Assembly: GCA_003415625.1 (NCBI GenBank)
Contig: PYIU01000006.1
Location: forward strand, 1,178,001 to 1,242,000
Reading direction: 5' to 3'
Source of the DNA: Aquanectria penicillioides
Lineage: Eukaryota; Ascomycota; Sordariomycetes; Hypocreales; Nectriaceae
Length of the DNA stretch: 64,000 nucleotides
In this document: piece after piece, positions 1 through 11,882 of the stretch
How the letters are laid out: each line of letters begins with the position of its first letter
Position numbering within the stretch: the stretch's first letter is position 1
Notes under the pieces: model-generated
What the model saw: only the letters and a program-made list of their open reading frames with translations
Told to the model about the DNA's origin: nothing
Database searches by the model: none
Position numbers and translations under genes: made by a program

Positions 1-1280
1 TTTAAAGACCTCATCTAGGGTGGCCCATCCATTGTCGTGGATCGCGAATGTGAGGTCAATTTGGGTGTTCTCCCAATCGTTTGGGTTGTGAAGGGCGTAA
101 GTGTTACCCGCAGCCTCGTCAAACCACCACTGGTTACAGTTTCCACCAGCGCTGAACGCCTCACATGAGATCTCATCGGTTTCTTTGGCAAGCTCTAGCA
201 CCTTCACGCCCGTGCTTCGAGATGATACAATTCCATTAGCTTTGAGCGCGCTTGAAAGCACAAATAGTTGCAATTTGTGGTACAACTCGCTTGACTGGAT
301 TGTGAGCGCTGTCGTCACCCTCTGAGAGAAACCGCCGTCCTTGCAGGCGGCTAGAAACACAGTGTGGTTTCCCTGGATTTCCTGAACGGTGTTCAGAAGG
401 TTAGTCTGGTAATCTTCGACAAAGCTGGCCAGATTAGCCCCAATGTCGCCTAGCTGAACGAATCGGTCATTCGCAGTTTGAGTCACTCCCAGTGTCTGGC
501 CTAGTTTTCCAGACAGGTCGAACGCAGTGGTTAGCCCAGAGCGGATGAATCCCACAGCCATTCCAGAGGCACCAGGGATGAAACCTGTGAACATTGACAC
601 GACATTGAGAGTGGATCCTAAGACCTTCATAAGATTGCTGGTCGAAGTCTGCGATTCGACAGGAGGAGCGACCTTGGCCACAATGGCATCAACAGTCTGG
701 CTAGCAAGGGATGCACCGTTGCTTAGAGCCTGAGAGTACTGGCTGAAGAACTGATAAACAGCGTAAATGTTCCAAAGAGCCTAGAGTCTGTGAGCTAAAA
801 GGGATTTGTGATTGCAGAGAGGCTAAGTCTTACATAAAACTGCTGATTAGAGTAATACTTTTCGGGGCTGTTTGTCTGGAATGGTGAACAGGTATCGCTT
901 GTGATCAAGTTGCAAGTGAGGCCAGTGTATCCCTAAGCTTGAGTTAATTTCACTGCAACTATCTATAATGAATGCATGTTTGATGGCTTACATTGAACTG
1001 CAAGAAGCATTGTGCGAAGCCCAGTTGATCACACGTGGCGTCGGTGCCGTTTGCAGCCATCCACTCTGTGATGTATTTATCCATCTCCACTAGTCAATTG
1101 ATTAGGAATATTCAGGGAAAGGGCTCCAAATTGAAACGAACAAGCAGTCCAACACTCAGCCTTCAGCCCAGATGAAGAATTTGGAGCGCAGTCCACACTC
1201 TGGCGAGCTGAGAGCGCATTGATCGGACCCGCCGAGACTGCCAAAGGCAGTGATGTCAAAACCAGATTTGAGAACCTCAT
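1..1280 (-). CDS. Secreted protein of unknown function, C-terminus outside the window
   Basis: I do not recognise a named family. The protein opens with a clear signal peptide (MRFSNLVLTSLPLAVSAGP), so it should enter the secretory pathway. I model four exons on the minus strand: 1142-1280, 992-1089, 834-932 and 780 down to the window edge, about 372 visible residues. Introns are 52, 59 and 53 nt. The first uses a GTTCGT donor; without that splice the frame stops at about 1077, so it is the least certain junction. The next two are ordinary GTAAGC and GTAAGA introns. The early part has spaced cysteines (CDQLGFAQCFLQFN, then GYTGLTCNLITSDTC). The middle has small-residue-rich, partly hydrophobic helices (around VSMFTGFIPGASGMAVGF). 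Near the left edge is a tryptophan-rich stretch (CNQWWFDEAAGNTYAL). The extracellular location is inferred from the signal peptide; function is unknown. Confidence 0.7.
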
Positions 1281-3025
1281 GATTGTTTGAACAAACCGGT
1301 AAAAAAAAGGAAAAGAAGTGGTAAGGCTCCGCAGGTTGTACTTGATCCGAATAGACTATGACAATGAACCATCGCCCATAGTTATATACATTTCTTGACC
1401 TGCCAATACGGGGGTATGGTGTGTGCTCCCCCACATCTTGATGGAGACATTCGTATAGAGAACTTACCGAACTCCATTTCGAGTAGGTAGTTGGTCTCAT
1501 ACGCCTATCTCGTGATATCGCATCACCATCGGGATGCCCGAGTACTCCGGAAAGTCGGCCATCCAGGATGACAGGAGCATGTTTGAAGTCAAAAAAATGG
1601 AGAATTTCACTTACATATAAAATAGAATCCACAACCTATCCCATTCAAACGCCTGAAACGGTTGTGCATGCTGTGCCGTACGGAAGGGGAAAGTTGGTGG
1701 GAAAATATATGTGAGACAACCTTAATTCTTGGCTATTAAGCACGCATCTAGAAGCACACCAAGGCAATCAGCCCACGAGTTCCTCCATTTGACTCGCGCA
1801 TGTTATGCAGGCAGAGTCCAGTACGAGAGTTGTCTTCTTTAGTGTTTAAACTTTGCAAGGGTCATGATTAAGAAAAGATGCCTGTTCTAGTATTGTTGCA
1901 TGAGCTTTCTTCGGTAACTGGTTGAGGAGAGTGAGACAAAAAAAAAAAAAACAGTAGAAATGCCTCTGATCTACATTCATGGAGAAAAAAGTAGTTTTTG
2001 TCAATGTCGCTTGAGGTTTCTACTAGGTGTTGACCATGATAAAATATCACGACAGCGACCAGAAAATCCTCGGTGGTGGCCTCCTAGGTCGCTTGATGTC
2101 CAGCCCATTCGGAATCCCGCCAGAGAGATCGAAAGTTGATCTCCGATCGATGAGCAGTAGCGCCCGCGATGGCATTCCCTGGATAGGAAAGGCGCAGGAA
2201 GTCAAAACAAGAAGCCCCCAATGCCGTGATGCTCTTGGCGAGTTTCATGAAACAGGGGTGAGGCATAATGATGGCTCCGTGTGATGCTCTGCTGCCAGGG
2301 TTCTCCCACCCAGAAGCCCCGTCGCGTGCCAATTAGGGCAAGACATGACATATCCATAGCTTTAGTTGGTTTGAAAGGTTCGTATTTGAGAAACCAAGTG
2401 TCACTTGTACCAATGGGAATAATGGGAATTGAATGTTGTGCAGAAGCCCTACAATTTTGTCCAAGGTAGCCTCCGCCAAGACCTTGCGCCTTGGTCTTGA
2501 AATATCAACCGAGGAAAAATTGTTCATCTTCTCTATCAATGGGATGATTGTGGATTGATGATTGTTTCATCTGTAAAGTTAAACGATCGTTTCCGGCCAT
2601 GGGCCCAAGAGGGCTTCTATGCGTGGAGTGGCCAGGTGCATTTCCGTGTACCTTAGGACATGTATGGATCAGCTGCGATATGAATGTTGAGCAGTTAGAA
2701 TGGACTTCTGGACGACTGAGTCCGAACGCAGACTTTCATGAGGATGCTGTTAAAGCTAGAGCCTTGCCACTACCACGTAGCTAGACTTGTGGGCGATGCA
2801 CGTGTATTTGTAACCAGGAAAAGAGCGGTTTTGTCGTCCAATTAGATGAACAAATGAGGAGAATGTGGCTAATGAGTGTTGTGTGTTTGTTGGTGACATG
2901 AATGGCTTCCCCTCATTTCACACACTTCACTCTTGACTTTTCGATCTGCGGAGTCGTATACCAAGGACTAGCCATTGCCAATTCCGATACATCCTAATCG
3001 AATCATCTCAGTGAAGAGTGGAAGG
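1281..3025. other. Intergenic region with no supported gene
   Basis: This 1.7-kb gap lies between two divergently transcribed genes and so holds both promoters. Short open frames occur (for example about 1156-1632 on the minus strand), but none has a convincing start, splice pattern or recognisable domain. A poly-A run lies at about 1938-1951. I see no RNA gene or repeat. Confidence 0.5.
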
Positions 3026-4051
3026 ATGATGTTTCCACTCAATCAGTCGCTGTGGTCTGGCCTTGATGGCAAGACTGTTATCATTACAGGTGGCGCACGC
3101 GGTATTGGCCTCGGAACAGCCCAGCAGTACCACGCCCATGGAGCCAATGTTGTTATATCTGATCTTCCGTCAGCTAAAACAAATGCCATTGAAGCCATTG
3201 AAAAGTTAGGCGACACCTCTCGTGCCTTGTTCGTACCCGTGGATATTTCTGTGTGGAAAGAGGTGAGTGCGCTATTCGCGTCTGCCATCAAGCGGTTCGG
3301 CCAAGTGGACATCGTCGTCGCCAACGCCGGCATTATGGAGAGCCGTTCATTTTTCGACTTTGAAGTCAATGAAAAGGGCGAATTGGAAGACGACGGATTC
3401 AGTGAGATTATTGATGTGAACCTCAAGGGCACTATGAATAGTGTGTTATTCGGTTTTCCGCCGTGACGACAAGTGCTGAATGAGAAAATGGAATAGCCCT
3501 GAAGCACGCAGTGTTTCATATGAAAGGCAACAAACCGGATGAAAAAGGCTGGCGTGGCTCCGTTGTGCTCGTTTCCTCAACTTCTGGGTATGTTGGTGGC
3601 ACAGAAGTCGTGTCTTATGTGTCGTCAAAGCACGGGGTGACTGGCCTTCTACGATCTTCACACGGCCCCGCAGGCCGCCTCGGCATTCGAGTCAACGGCG
3701 TTGCACCATTCGTAACACCAACCTTTATAACTAAAGCCTTTTCTAAGGCGTGGAAGGCGGAAGGACTTCCGATGAATACCCCTGCAGATGTTGGGGCAGG
3801 CATTATGCACATGTCGTTGGATGTAAAGATGCAAGGGAAATGTTGTCTGGTGAGGTCTTAGCAATAATGATCGATGTTGGAACTTTGCTAAATAACAGAC
3901 AGGTTGCTGGGGATATTACAGAGAAATTGAGGCCGCTGTGGAAAACACCATGTTTGCGTGGACAGGAGAGGGGTTGAGCGACGTCTTTTTGAAGGCTCAG
4001 GAGCTGTATCGCAAACTGGGAGGCTATCCGCTTCCAGAAAAAAGAGTCTAA
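3026..4051 (+). CDS. Short-chain dehydrogenase/reductase (NAD(P)-dependent)
   Basis: A classical SDR oxidoreductase of unknown substrate. Exons are 3026-3440, 3497-3849 and 3899-4051, with introns of 56 and 49 nt, giving 306 residues. I start at the ATG at 3026; the open frame runs upstream to 2975 but contains no earlier ATG. Motifs occur in the family order. TGGARGIG (TGxxxGxG) near residue 22 binds the cofactor, NAG follows strand 4, and SYVSSKHG supplies the catalytic YxxxK. The C-terminal exon reads EIEAAVENTMFAWTGEGLSDVFLKAQ, which fits the substrate-binding end of fungal SDRs. An aspartate at the end of strand 2 (VVISDLP) suggests preference for NAD(H). No neighbouring gene points to a pathway. 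Confidence 0.85.
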
Positions 4052-4130
4052 ATGTAGTCATATTTGTATAGTCGTATCCTTCATTATTCTAAGGCTCAAG
4101 AAATTAGTAAACGAAGACGCATTCGCCGCA

Positions 4131-5935
4131 TTATGCTCTCCTGAGACCCTTCCCAAGCAACTCCGCCGCAACCTCTGTGATTAACTTCTCTTGTGGGAAT
4201 GCCTTCTTCTTGGCCGAAATAGTCCCTTCGGCGTCAAGAGCTCGCAGAAGGTCGGAAAGATCCCCGTCTACTGATGTGCGAAAGACCAAGTTTCCCAATG
4301 CCAGTAACATCCCATGCAAAGCCTCGGCGGATTTCTCCTCTTGACCGATAGCCTCCACAACCGATGCCGCCAGTTCCACTTCATCACCTTCGTCCAGAGT
4401 TGGTTTGCTGGCATGTCTAGATTTTCTGTTTGCCAGGGAGAGATTAAAGAGCAACGAAGAAGCGGCAACTCTCACATTGTTGTGGCTGTCGTCGAGGAAG
4501 CTTGATGAGATGAGTTGAATGATGGGAGCTCTCAAAGCTTCGGTGCGGAGAATCTCTTCTGGGAACAGAGGCGTGGAGAAGAAATTACAAGCCATTTGCA
4601 GTGTAACCAAGCGGAGGGCATATGGACATTCCGTCTGTCTGTTGACAAGATCCAGAACACTTCGAACAGTTTGATGACTAGTCTCTTCTGCGAAATACCC
4701 ACTCACGCGTGGGTCTGAGAGAGCACATCTAAATAAATCTACAATTGTAAATAAGATCTCGATTGGGAGTGAGCTGACAGAATCTCGGACGAGGCCAGCC
4801 AAATACCGCATCTCCGGGACGATGGCATCCTGAAGACCATCCTTTGCACGGGTTTGCAGATAAGATTTCAAAGTTTGGACCTCGGCTTTGTTGGCAACCG
4901 CGGGGCCCATTTTGGCCATCAGCTTGTCCATAGGGGGGACCTTTGCATACAGAACCGGTTTTGCGTTTGGGTTGGAGAAGCTAGGAAGATATAGTTTTTC
5001 GTGTGGGTGAATAGGAAAGGCCATCTGGACCAGGAGTTGAACATTGCCACGGAGCTGAGCAGGATCAGCCCCTGACCAGTTGTTTTCCTGGTCCCCCTTC
5101 AAGAAGGTGATGAGTGTGGGTGTAGCTCGGATAGAATATTGGTTTCCAATTTGGTGGCCCCCTGCCAGGGCAATGTCTACCTTAATGAAGGTTGCCTTGT
5201 CCCCAAATTCCTCGGCCAGTTCGTCGTATGTCGGATACAGCATTTTGCAAGGTGCACAGGTTGCAGAGGTGAAGAAAACGACTGCACATGATGATTTAGC
5301 CTGCTCAAGCAACCTATTGAATTCTGACAAGTCGGTGATGTTTTTGACGGTGTGCTTGAGAGGGGCTGTAGGCTGAGTCTGGGGTGGTGCTTGAGCGCTC
5401 TCTTGGAGACCTAGGATAGATCCATTCTGCTGCCGTCCAGCGTTGATTCCTTGAGTGAGTTGAGGAAGCAACATGCGCCCCATTGGCGAGTCTAGTACAG
5501 CTTGGGGCATTTTAACGATATGCTCCGGGATACCTTTTCCAACAAGGAAGTTTGAGAAGGAATCACTGAAGTTATTGCAATTGTGGCGGAAGAGATCATA
5601 AGCCTACGGGCGCGATTAAGTTAGAGCGCGCACAAGGTGGAGGGATGAGGCAAGGAGCTCACTTCTAAGGTAAAGATCGGTCGCAGAGAGTCAAGGAATT
5701 CCTCAATAATGTCCATTGGTAGATTTGTAGTGCCGAGGTATATCCTCTCCATGGGCTGGCCAAGATGGGAAGAACCTGGCACAATGGAGATGATGCCGCC
5801 ATCGTAGACATACTCGCGACCGTTAAGCTCGATGGAGGTGTGATAGATGGCATCTAACTGAAAGCCGAGAAGGCCGACAGACATTTGCCGGGCTAAACCC
5901 CTTGAGAGGTCGTAGACGAGCACGTTGACGTCCAT
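4131..5935 (-). CDS. PPPDE isopeptidase-thioredoxin-PUL domain fusion protein
   Basis: Two exons, 5663-5935 and 4131-5603, with a 59-nt intron; 581 residues. Residues 1 to about 120 form a PPPDE (DUF862, DeSI-like) cysteine isopeptidase domain. Its expected catalytic pair is visible: H32 in YHTSIEL and C100 in RHNCNNFSD. A linker leads to a thioredoxin fold at about residues 170-290 with the redox motif CAPCK (C207, C210). From about residue 310 to the end is a helical PUL domain with PMDKLMAKMGP and armadillo-like repeats. In Doa1/PLAA the PUL domain binds Cdc48/p97. DeSI enzymes remove SUMO or ubiquitin-like modifiers. By inference this is a Cdc48-linked deconjugase with its own redox module. 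All active-site residues are present, so I see no reason to call it inactive. Confidence 0.85.
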
Positions 5936-7020
5936 CTCGCGGGGACCAAGTTTAGAAGTGGGATTGGTCAGGAATGAGTGTTGGCAGTAACAAGCTAATT
6001 AGCGATCGCAGTTGTTTGTGGGGGTTAAGATGAATAGGGTTGCAGAAGCAAGTATATGATAGTGTCAAGGTTGAGTGGGCTTTGAAAGCGGCGGATTGGG
6101 AGGTCGTGTAGTTAAGGCCAGCCGGAGCCTCAAGGCATCACTGGGGTACGTCTTGGGAGAAGATTCTAGTGTACGGAGTAGTGGTCGTGTCTCATGTCGT
6201 CATTGGGCTCTGCCTCATCCGGCAGTACAAACCCTACCTGTGGCTTGACAAGACCGGACCTTTGGCGATGGAGAGCTTCTACAGCTCGGCCGAGTCGCAC
6301 ATCATTCAACTCTCGAATCTATTTTTGATTTTTGCGGCTGGAAATCAACTCTCGCGGTAACCACCAAGTCAGGGCATCTTATCCAGCGACCCGCCCTGTT
6401 CTTGGATGAAACCGCAGAAAAACCCACGGCCTTGATTGGAGGAGCCGCGCCTTCACTCCATTCCATGTCTTTTGGGCTTTGGGGACTGGCTTCCAAGGCT
6501 GGCTCCCAGCTGGGTGGGGCCGCTAAAATTAGGGGCTCCCACTGCCACAGTGAGCCACTCGATCGCGCTTCCGGACCCCAAAGGCAGCGCGGTCCCCCCG
6601 GCTCCAATTCAGACCCAATTCAGACCGCGTTCAGGGGGTTATCACGCTGCTGTCCCCTAATGCCGCCCCCTGTTTCGCTGATGGATCTGCGTGAGTGGGG
6701 CAATCGCCAGCGGCGCTCCCAGTGCGGATTGGCCAGGCTTGCCCACGATTGCTGTCGCATATGTGCCAACCATTCTACTCCTTTTCCGTCAGACCTGCAT
6801 CGACTCCTTTCATTTCCCATTGCCACGCTTGCCACAACCACTGCCCGTACACCACTAGTACCATCTCACCCAGTAAATACTTCGTATTGTCTCTTGTCAG
6901 ATCCATCCCTTCCTTTTTCCTACATTCCTTCGTTTGTCCTTCTTCATCTTCCATGCGCGACGGCCCCCATCCCGTCGCTGCATCGTCCATCTCTCTCAGT
7001 CCTAGAAGGATCCCGCGCTC
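5936..7020. other. Shared upstream region of the PPPDE fusion gene and GDA1
   Basis: About 1.1 kb between divergent start codons. The half nearer GDA1 is rich in C and T on the plus strand (about 6820-7010), typical of filamentous-fungal core promoters and leaders. Overlapping open frames at 6402-7178 run through this leader into the GDA1 start in other frames. They have low-complexity Ser/Pro content and no domain, so I leave them out. Confidence 0.5.
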
Positions 7021-8765
7021 ATGCGAAGAACATCTGTTTCGCTACCAACCAAGCAAGTCGCTTACGATCCTCACGAGAAACCCGACCGCTACAACAAATT
7101 TATCCCCAAGAAGCAGGGACTGTTCGGCAAGATGAAGGAATCATGGCTGACCCAGGCCCAGAGGACGCGCTGGTTTAAGACCGGCGCCATCCTCCTGGCC
7201 ATCGTCACTCTCTTCTACTTCATGTCTCCTCGCGGAGTCGAGATCTACAAGGAGGGTACGAACCATCCAAATGTCCATCTCGTATCCCCTGGTGCGCTGA
7301 CAATGTAATAGTATCCAAGGGAGGCGACGGCCAAGTCCCCTCTGACAACACCTATGGCACCGACCGATGCACCAAGTCCTACTCCAAGGACAAGCCCATC
7401 GTCCAGTACGTTTTGATGATTGACGCTGGCAGCACTGGCTCCCGCATCCATGTCTTCAAGTTCAACAACTGTGGCCCCGCCCCGAGCTCGAGAAGGAGGA
7501 TTTCAAGATGACCGAGAAGTCGGTCGGTGGCCTCAGCAACTTTAAGAACGACCCTGCTGGCGCCGCTCAGAGCCTCGACCCCCTCCTGAAGCTCGCCATG
7601 GACACCGTTCCCGAGAAGCTCAAGGGTTGCACCCCCGTCGCCGTCAAGGCCACCGCTGGTCTCCGAATGATCGGTGCCGAGCTCGCTGATGCCATCCTCA
7701 AGGAAGTCCGTCGCCATCTTGAAGAAGACTACCCATTCCCTGTTGTTGGCGCTGAGAAGGAGGGTGTTGCCATTATGGACGGATCATTGGAGGGTGTCTA
7801 TGCCTGGATCACCACCAACTACCTCCTGGGTAAGATTGGTGGCCCCGACCCCAGCGACACCGCTGCTGTTTTCGATCTTGGTGGTGGTTCTACCCAGATT
7901 GTCTTCGAGCCCAACTTCAAAGCCGCTGCCGACGGCGGCATGCCTGAGAAGCTCGCTCAGGGTGACCACAAGTACGACCTCGACTTCGGTGGCCGCAAGT
8001 TTGAGTTGTACCAGCACTCCCATCTTGGCTACGGTTTGATGGCTGCCCGCAATGCCATCCACGAGGCCTTGATCAACGACATGAGCGAGTCCCAGGGTGC
8101 TGACAAGTCGTGGATGAAGAAGCCCATTGTTCACCCTTGTGTCGCTCCTGGCATGTCCAAAGAGGTTGAGGTTAAGATTGGCGACAGCGAGGAGAAGACT
8201 GCCTTCAACTTCACTGGTCCTTCTCAGCCTGCTCCTGCTCAGTGCCGTAACTTGGCTGAGAAGATCCTGCAGAAGGAGAAGGCCTGTGAGCTTGCTCCTT
8301 GCTCTTTCAACGGCATCCACCAGCCTTCTCTGGCTAAGACCTTCACCAAAGAGGACGTCTACATCTTCTCTTACTTCTACGACCGTACCAAGCCCCTCGG
8401 CATGCCCGACTCCTTCACTCTCCGTGAGATGCACGACCTGGCTCAAACCGTCTGCATGGGAAGGTCTGCCTGGGACATCTTCACTACCGTCCCCGGCGCC
8501 ATGGAGGAGCTCAACGACCGTCCCGAGCACTGCTTGGATCTTAACTTTATGATGGCTCTTCTGCACACCGGTTACGACATGCCCATTGACCGAGAGGTCA
8601 AGATCGCCAAGAAGATCAAGGGCAACGAGCTTGGTTGGTGCTTGGGTGCTAGGTAAGCTGCTTTTCCCACTCCAAATTAAGAATTATCATACTAACAGGT
8701 GCTCTAGCTTGCCCCTCCTTGAGGCTGGTTCTGGCTGGTCATGCAAGATCCGCCAGGTTGCTTAG
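7021..8765 (+). CDS. GDA1: Guanosine diphosphatase, GDA1/CD39 family, with an apparent one-base frameshift
   Basis: Golgi GDPase of the GDA1/CD39 nucleoside phosphatase family. It hydrolyses GDP released by glycosyltransferases to GMP, which drives GDP-mannose import. Exons are 7021-7255, 7312-8652 and 8708-8765. A short basic cytosolic tail precedes one membrane anchor (about residues 57-70, ILLAIVTLFYFM), as in type II Golgi proteins. Apyrase region 1 (MIDAGSTGSRIHVF), region 4 (FDLGGGSTQIVF) and the conserved YQHSHLGYGL are all present. The frame breaks between NNCGPAP (about 7480) and ELEKEDFKMTEK. The second part is one base out of phase and is restored if the four-C run at 7480-7483 had one more base. 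With that correction the protein is 544 residues. No intron can bridge the gap. A sequence error is more likely than a pseudogene because the rest is intact. Confidence 0.88.
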
Positions 8766-9031
8766 ATGAGACCCTGGGCAAAGCGGCGTTGATGAGGAAT
8801 TATGTGACGTATTTTTTGCTACGGCGACTTCCATGTGTAGATAAACGACATGTACGTTGGTTGGGAACACGGCAAACAAAAGACAAAGATATGAGTACGG
8901 ATGGGTTGTCCGGCATGATTGAACAAGCTGGGCTGGATTACGGGTCATGGCTAGCTTCTCGGGCTTCTGGGGTCCTGAGTTCTTGTTCGTGTAGAATTAT
9001 TATAGACTATCTAATACACGGGTGGCACGGC

Positions 9032-10276
9032 CTAGAGCGGCGCGGTCACCATCCCCAAGACATCTTCGATAATATCTTCCGGGCCAATGTCTGCAATTAA
9101 CGCCTCGACCGCCTCTACGCGGCTGCCCCACTGCATGCTCCTCTCCTTTTCCGGCGCAGTTAGCTGGATTCGATGCAGATAGACTTTTCTGGTAGCGATC
9201 CCGACGAGAGCTGGGGTGACATATTCCAGACGGTGCAAGGGGGCGAGACAGCGCATGAGTTGACCAAAGTGTTTGGTGGCCGTGGGTGTAATTCCGTTAG
9301 ACACAGCTCTGTGCATTCGAAGGAAGGAGACGATGTTCATCTGATAGCGAACAACGTCAATTTCGACGTGAGTTTGTTTACTGAGCGTGCCGAGGTGGCT
9401 GATCTCCTGCATGCTATGTTAGCCAGACAATCGCTGGCGGAAAACTGACAGGGAGGGGGATGGACGTACTGTTTCCACGATCAGGGGAGGCGCTGGGGAG
9501 CCATCTTCTCCGGCCCCTCGCTTCACCACGCTTTGAGTTGAAGAGGTCTCGGCGCCATCTCCGCCATCCGCTTCGTCCAAGTTTACGAAGCCATCCTCTG
9601 GGTCGTGCCAGTATGCAATGTACAGGAAATCGTTTAGATGCTGCGTTACGTGCGCCTCGCCTCCGCTCTCAGCCTCCAATACCGGGATAAAGAGGAATTG
9701 CTTGGGCGCAGTCTGGACAGACGTGCGGGTGAAAATGCGACGAGTTCGTAGCAGCTCGAGGGCTTGGATCTGGACGGCCTGGGGCGCGCGGTCGAGGTTC
9801 TTGGCGAAAACAATGTTGGCGATCTGGGAGGAGGACGTCGACGGGATAAACGGAGAGTTAGAGCTGTGTGGGTGCGGTGATGATTGAGAGGTGAAATAGG
9901 AGTCGGAACGGTGGGTGTGATGAGGCGAGTCGGAGCGGCCGTTGGGAGAGGGTTGGTGGTGGGGGATCAGAAGCGCGGCCGCAAAGTCCTCGAGAGTCGT
10001 GGAAGAGTTGCAGTCGACGACGACCCAGCTCAGGCCGAACGTCTTTGTTGCTACCTAGAAGACGGATGCATTAGCGCCTGCGCCTGCTCAAAGAAAAACT
10101 GTTGAGAGCGAGAAAGAGAGCGAATGCCGTACCAGTTGTAGCTCTTGTAATAGGTCATCGATGGCATCGGACGGGGTGCTGACCAGGCAGTGCTCCCGGC
10201 TGATGAGACATAGTAGCACGGCCAATTCCAGATCGCTCAGGGCGTGGACCTTTTCGAGAAGGGCATCATCCGCCAT
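9032..10276 (-). CDS. Fungal protein with a ChlI/MoxR-type AAA lid; no Walker A motif seen
   Basis: Three exons (10133-10276, 9470-10054, 9406 down to 9032), introns of 78 and 63 nt, 367 residues. The N-terminus (DALLEKVHALSDLELAVLLCLISREHC) and the C-terminal third are ordered. The middle carries a Ser/His/Pro-rich loop and an acidic insert (LDEADGGDGAE). The C-terminal stretch GITPTATKHFGQLMRCLAPLHRLEYVTPALVGIATRKVYLHRI looks to me like the helical lid of ChlI/MoxR AAA ATPases, the group often labelled magnesium chelatase in fungi. I find no GxxGxGK[ST] P-loop, so ATPase activity is doubtful. Fungi make no chlorophyll, so the magnesium chelatase label should not be taken as a function. The family assignment is from memory of the lid pattern only. 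Confidence 0.65.
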
Positions 10277-10871
10277 CGTTACGCGGCCTAGGACTCGGCC
10301 ACGAGTCCATCAGGCACCCAAATAAATGTCTGTTCTGGAGGAGAGACGCAGCGAGGAGCGAGGCTCTCAACCGAGTCGGTCAACCGCCCAGCCGCCAACC
10401 GTTGGCGGCAGGGGGTGACGTCGCATGATACCGGCGCATATGATGTCACGTGTGCTGCACAAGTGTCCCCCCACTATCCAGCGCCGCCAATGCCTCCAGC
10501 GCAGATTTATGCATCGGCCTAGCCCCAGCCGAGCCTAGCGCCGTGGGCGCTGGTCACCTTGAGCGACGGGCGAGGCTGCGATATTGGCGTCGTCCGCCCT
10601 CCGGTCATCTGCGGTGTCTGTCTGCCTTCAAACAACATTCCCTCGCGACGCCGTTTTGCCCACGGCGCAAGCCCCTTCTCTACAGACAACAACCTGCCGC
10701 GGCTAGGACAGCCCCGTGACCACAGGTAGCAGCTTCCATCGACTTCCTACAGCCCCTATCCCCTTCGACTGGCCGGGAGCTTCGATCCACCAGCAATCCC
10801 GGAGATTGCGTGCAGCTGCTCGAGATAACGTCATTGAACCCTCTCCTTTCACCCCCCCGCGATAAGTCAAC
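10277..10871. other. Shared upstream region of the AAA-lid gene and YPT7
   Basis: A 595-bp GC-rich divergent promoter region. A TGATGTCACGTG stretch (about 10441-10452) contains a TGACGT-like bZIP half-site beside a CACGTG E-box. These are recognisable core motifs, but nothing shows that they are used. No gene or repeat is visible. Confidence 0.4.
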
Positions 10872-11882
10872 ATGTCTTCGAGAAAGAAGGTCCTCCTCAA
10901 GGTGCGGCACGCGATGAATCAGAAGCCTCTGGAGAGCTCGGATTGCTGATTTTGGTTGGGGTTAGGTCATTATCCTTGGAGATAGTGGTGTCGGCAAGAC
11001 CAGTTTGATGAACCAATATGTACGCATCGCCCACGCACTTCCACGATGAGCCATTCACCTCCCCTCGAGCTACAGTTATTCTGACTCCATCCCCGACGTG
11101 TGCAGGTCAACAAGAAGTTCAGTGCTAGCTACAAGGCCACTATCGGTGCCGATTTCCTTACGCGAGAGGTCCTAGTCGATGGTAGACAAGTCACCATGCA
11201 GGTACGACAAAACCACCACCGCTGCAACGATAACCTACCCGAAAGCCCGTGCTAACTTGTGCTACTTCAGCTCTGGGATACTGCTGGCCAAGAACGATTC
11301 CAGTCTCTGGGTGTTGCTTTCTACCGTGGTGCCGACTGCTGCGTTCTGGTATACGACGTCAACAACGCCAAGAGCTTCGAGGCCCTGGACAGCTGGCGTG
11401 ACGAGTTCTTGATCCAGGCCTCACCTCGTGATCCCCTCAACTTCCCCTTTGTAAGCTAGCCATTTTTTCACCAATGCATGGCGTGATCTAGGAACTAACT
11501 GGATCTTAGGTTGTCCTCGGTAACAAGATTGATGTCGAGGAGAGCAAGCGAGTGGTAGGACTACAATGCACTGTCTTTGGGGAAAGCGACATAGCAGACT
11601 GACAATGAAACAGATTTCCAACAAGCGTGCCATGACTTTCTGCCAGTCCAAGGGCGATATCCCTTACTTCGAGACCAGTGCTAAGGAGGCCATTAACATT
11701 GACCAGGCTTTTGAGGGTAGGTGTTGCCTGATCTAGTATGTATATGCATGCAAAAAAGCTTACATGTGATAGTCATTGCCCGAAACGCTCTGGCCCAGGA
11801 GGAGTCCGAGGAGTTCAGCGGCGACTTTGACGACCCGATTAACATTGACATCGACCACGACCGTGATGGATGTGCCTGCTAA
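10872..11882 (+). CDS. YPT7: Rab7-type vacuolar small GTPase Ypt7
   Basis: Rab7 GTPase that acts at late endosomes and the vacuole, where with the HOPS complex it drives homotypic vacuole fusion. Seven exons: 10872-10901, 10966-11019, 11106-11201, 11271-11450, 11510-11554, 11614-11716 and 11773-11882; 205 residues. Every Rab motif is present: P-loop GDSGVGKTS, switch [14 protein letters not shown], switch [19 protein letters not shown] for guanine recognition and ETSAK. The protein ends in CAC, a double-cysteine geranylgeranylation signal. The FLTREV effector stretch and VEESKRV insert match Rab7 rather than other Rabs. Six introns in a 618-nt coding sequence make it the most intron-dense gene in the window. 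Confidence 0.97.

Noticed and set aside
6402..7178. Plus-strand frame of 258 codons overlapping the GDA1 start
   Set aside because: It runs through a CT-rich leader in another frame, with no domain or signal.
7784..8566. Minus-strand frame of 260 codons
   Set aside because: Antisense of GDA1.
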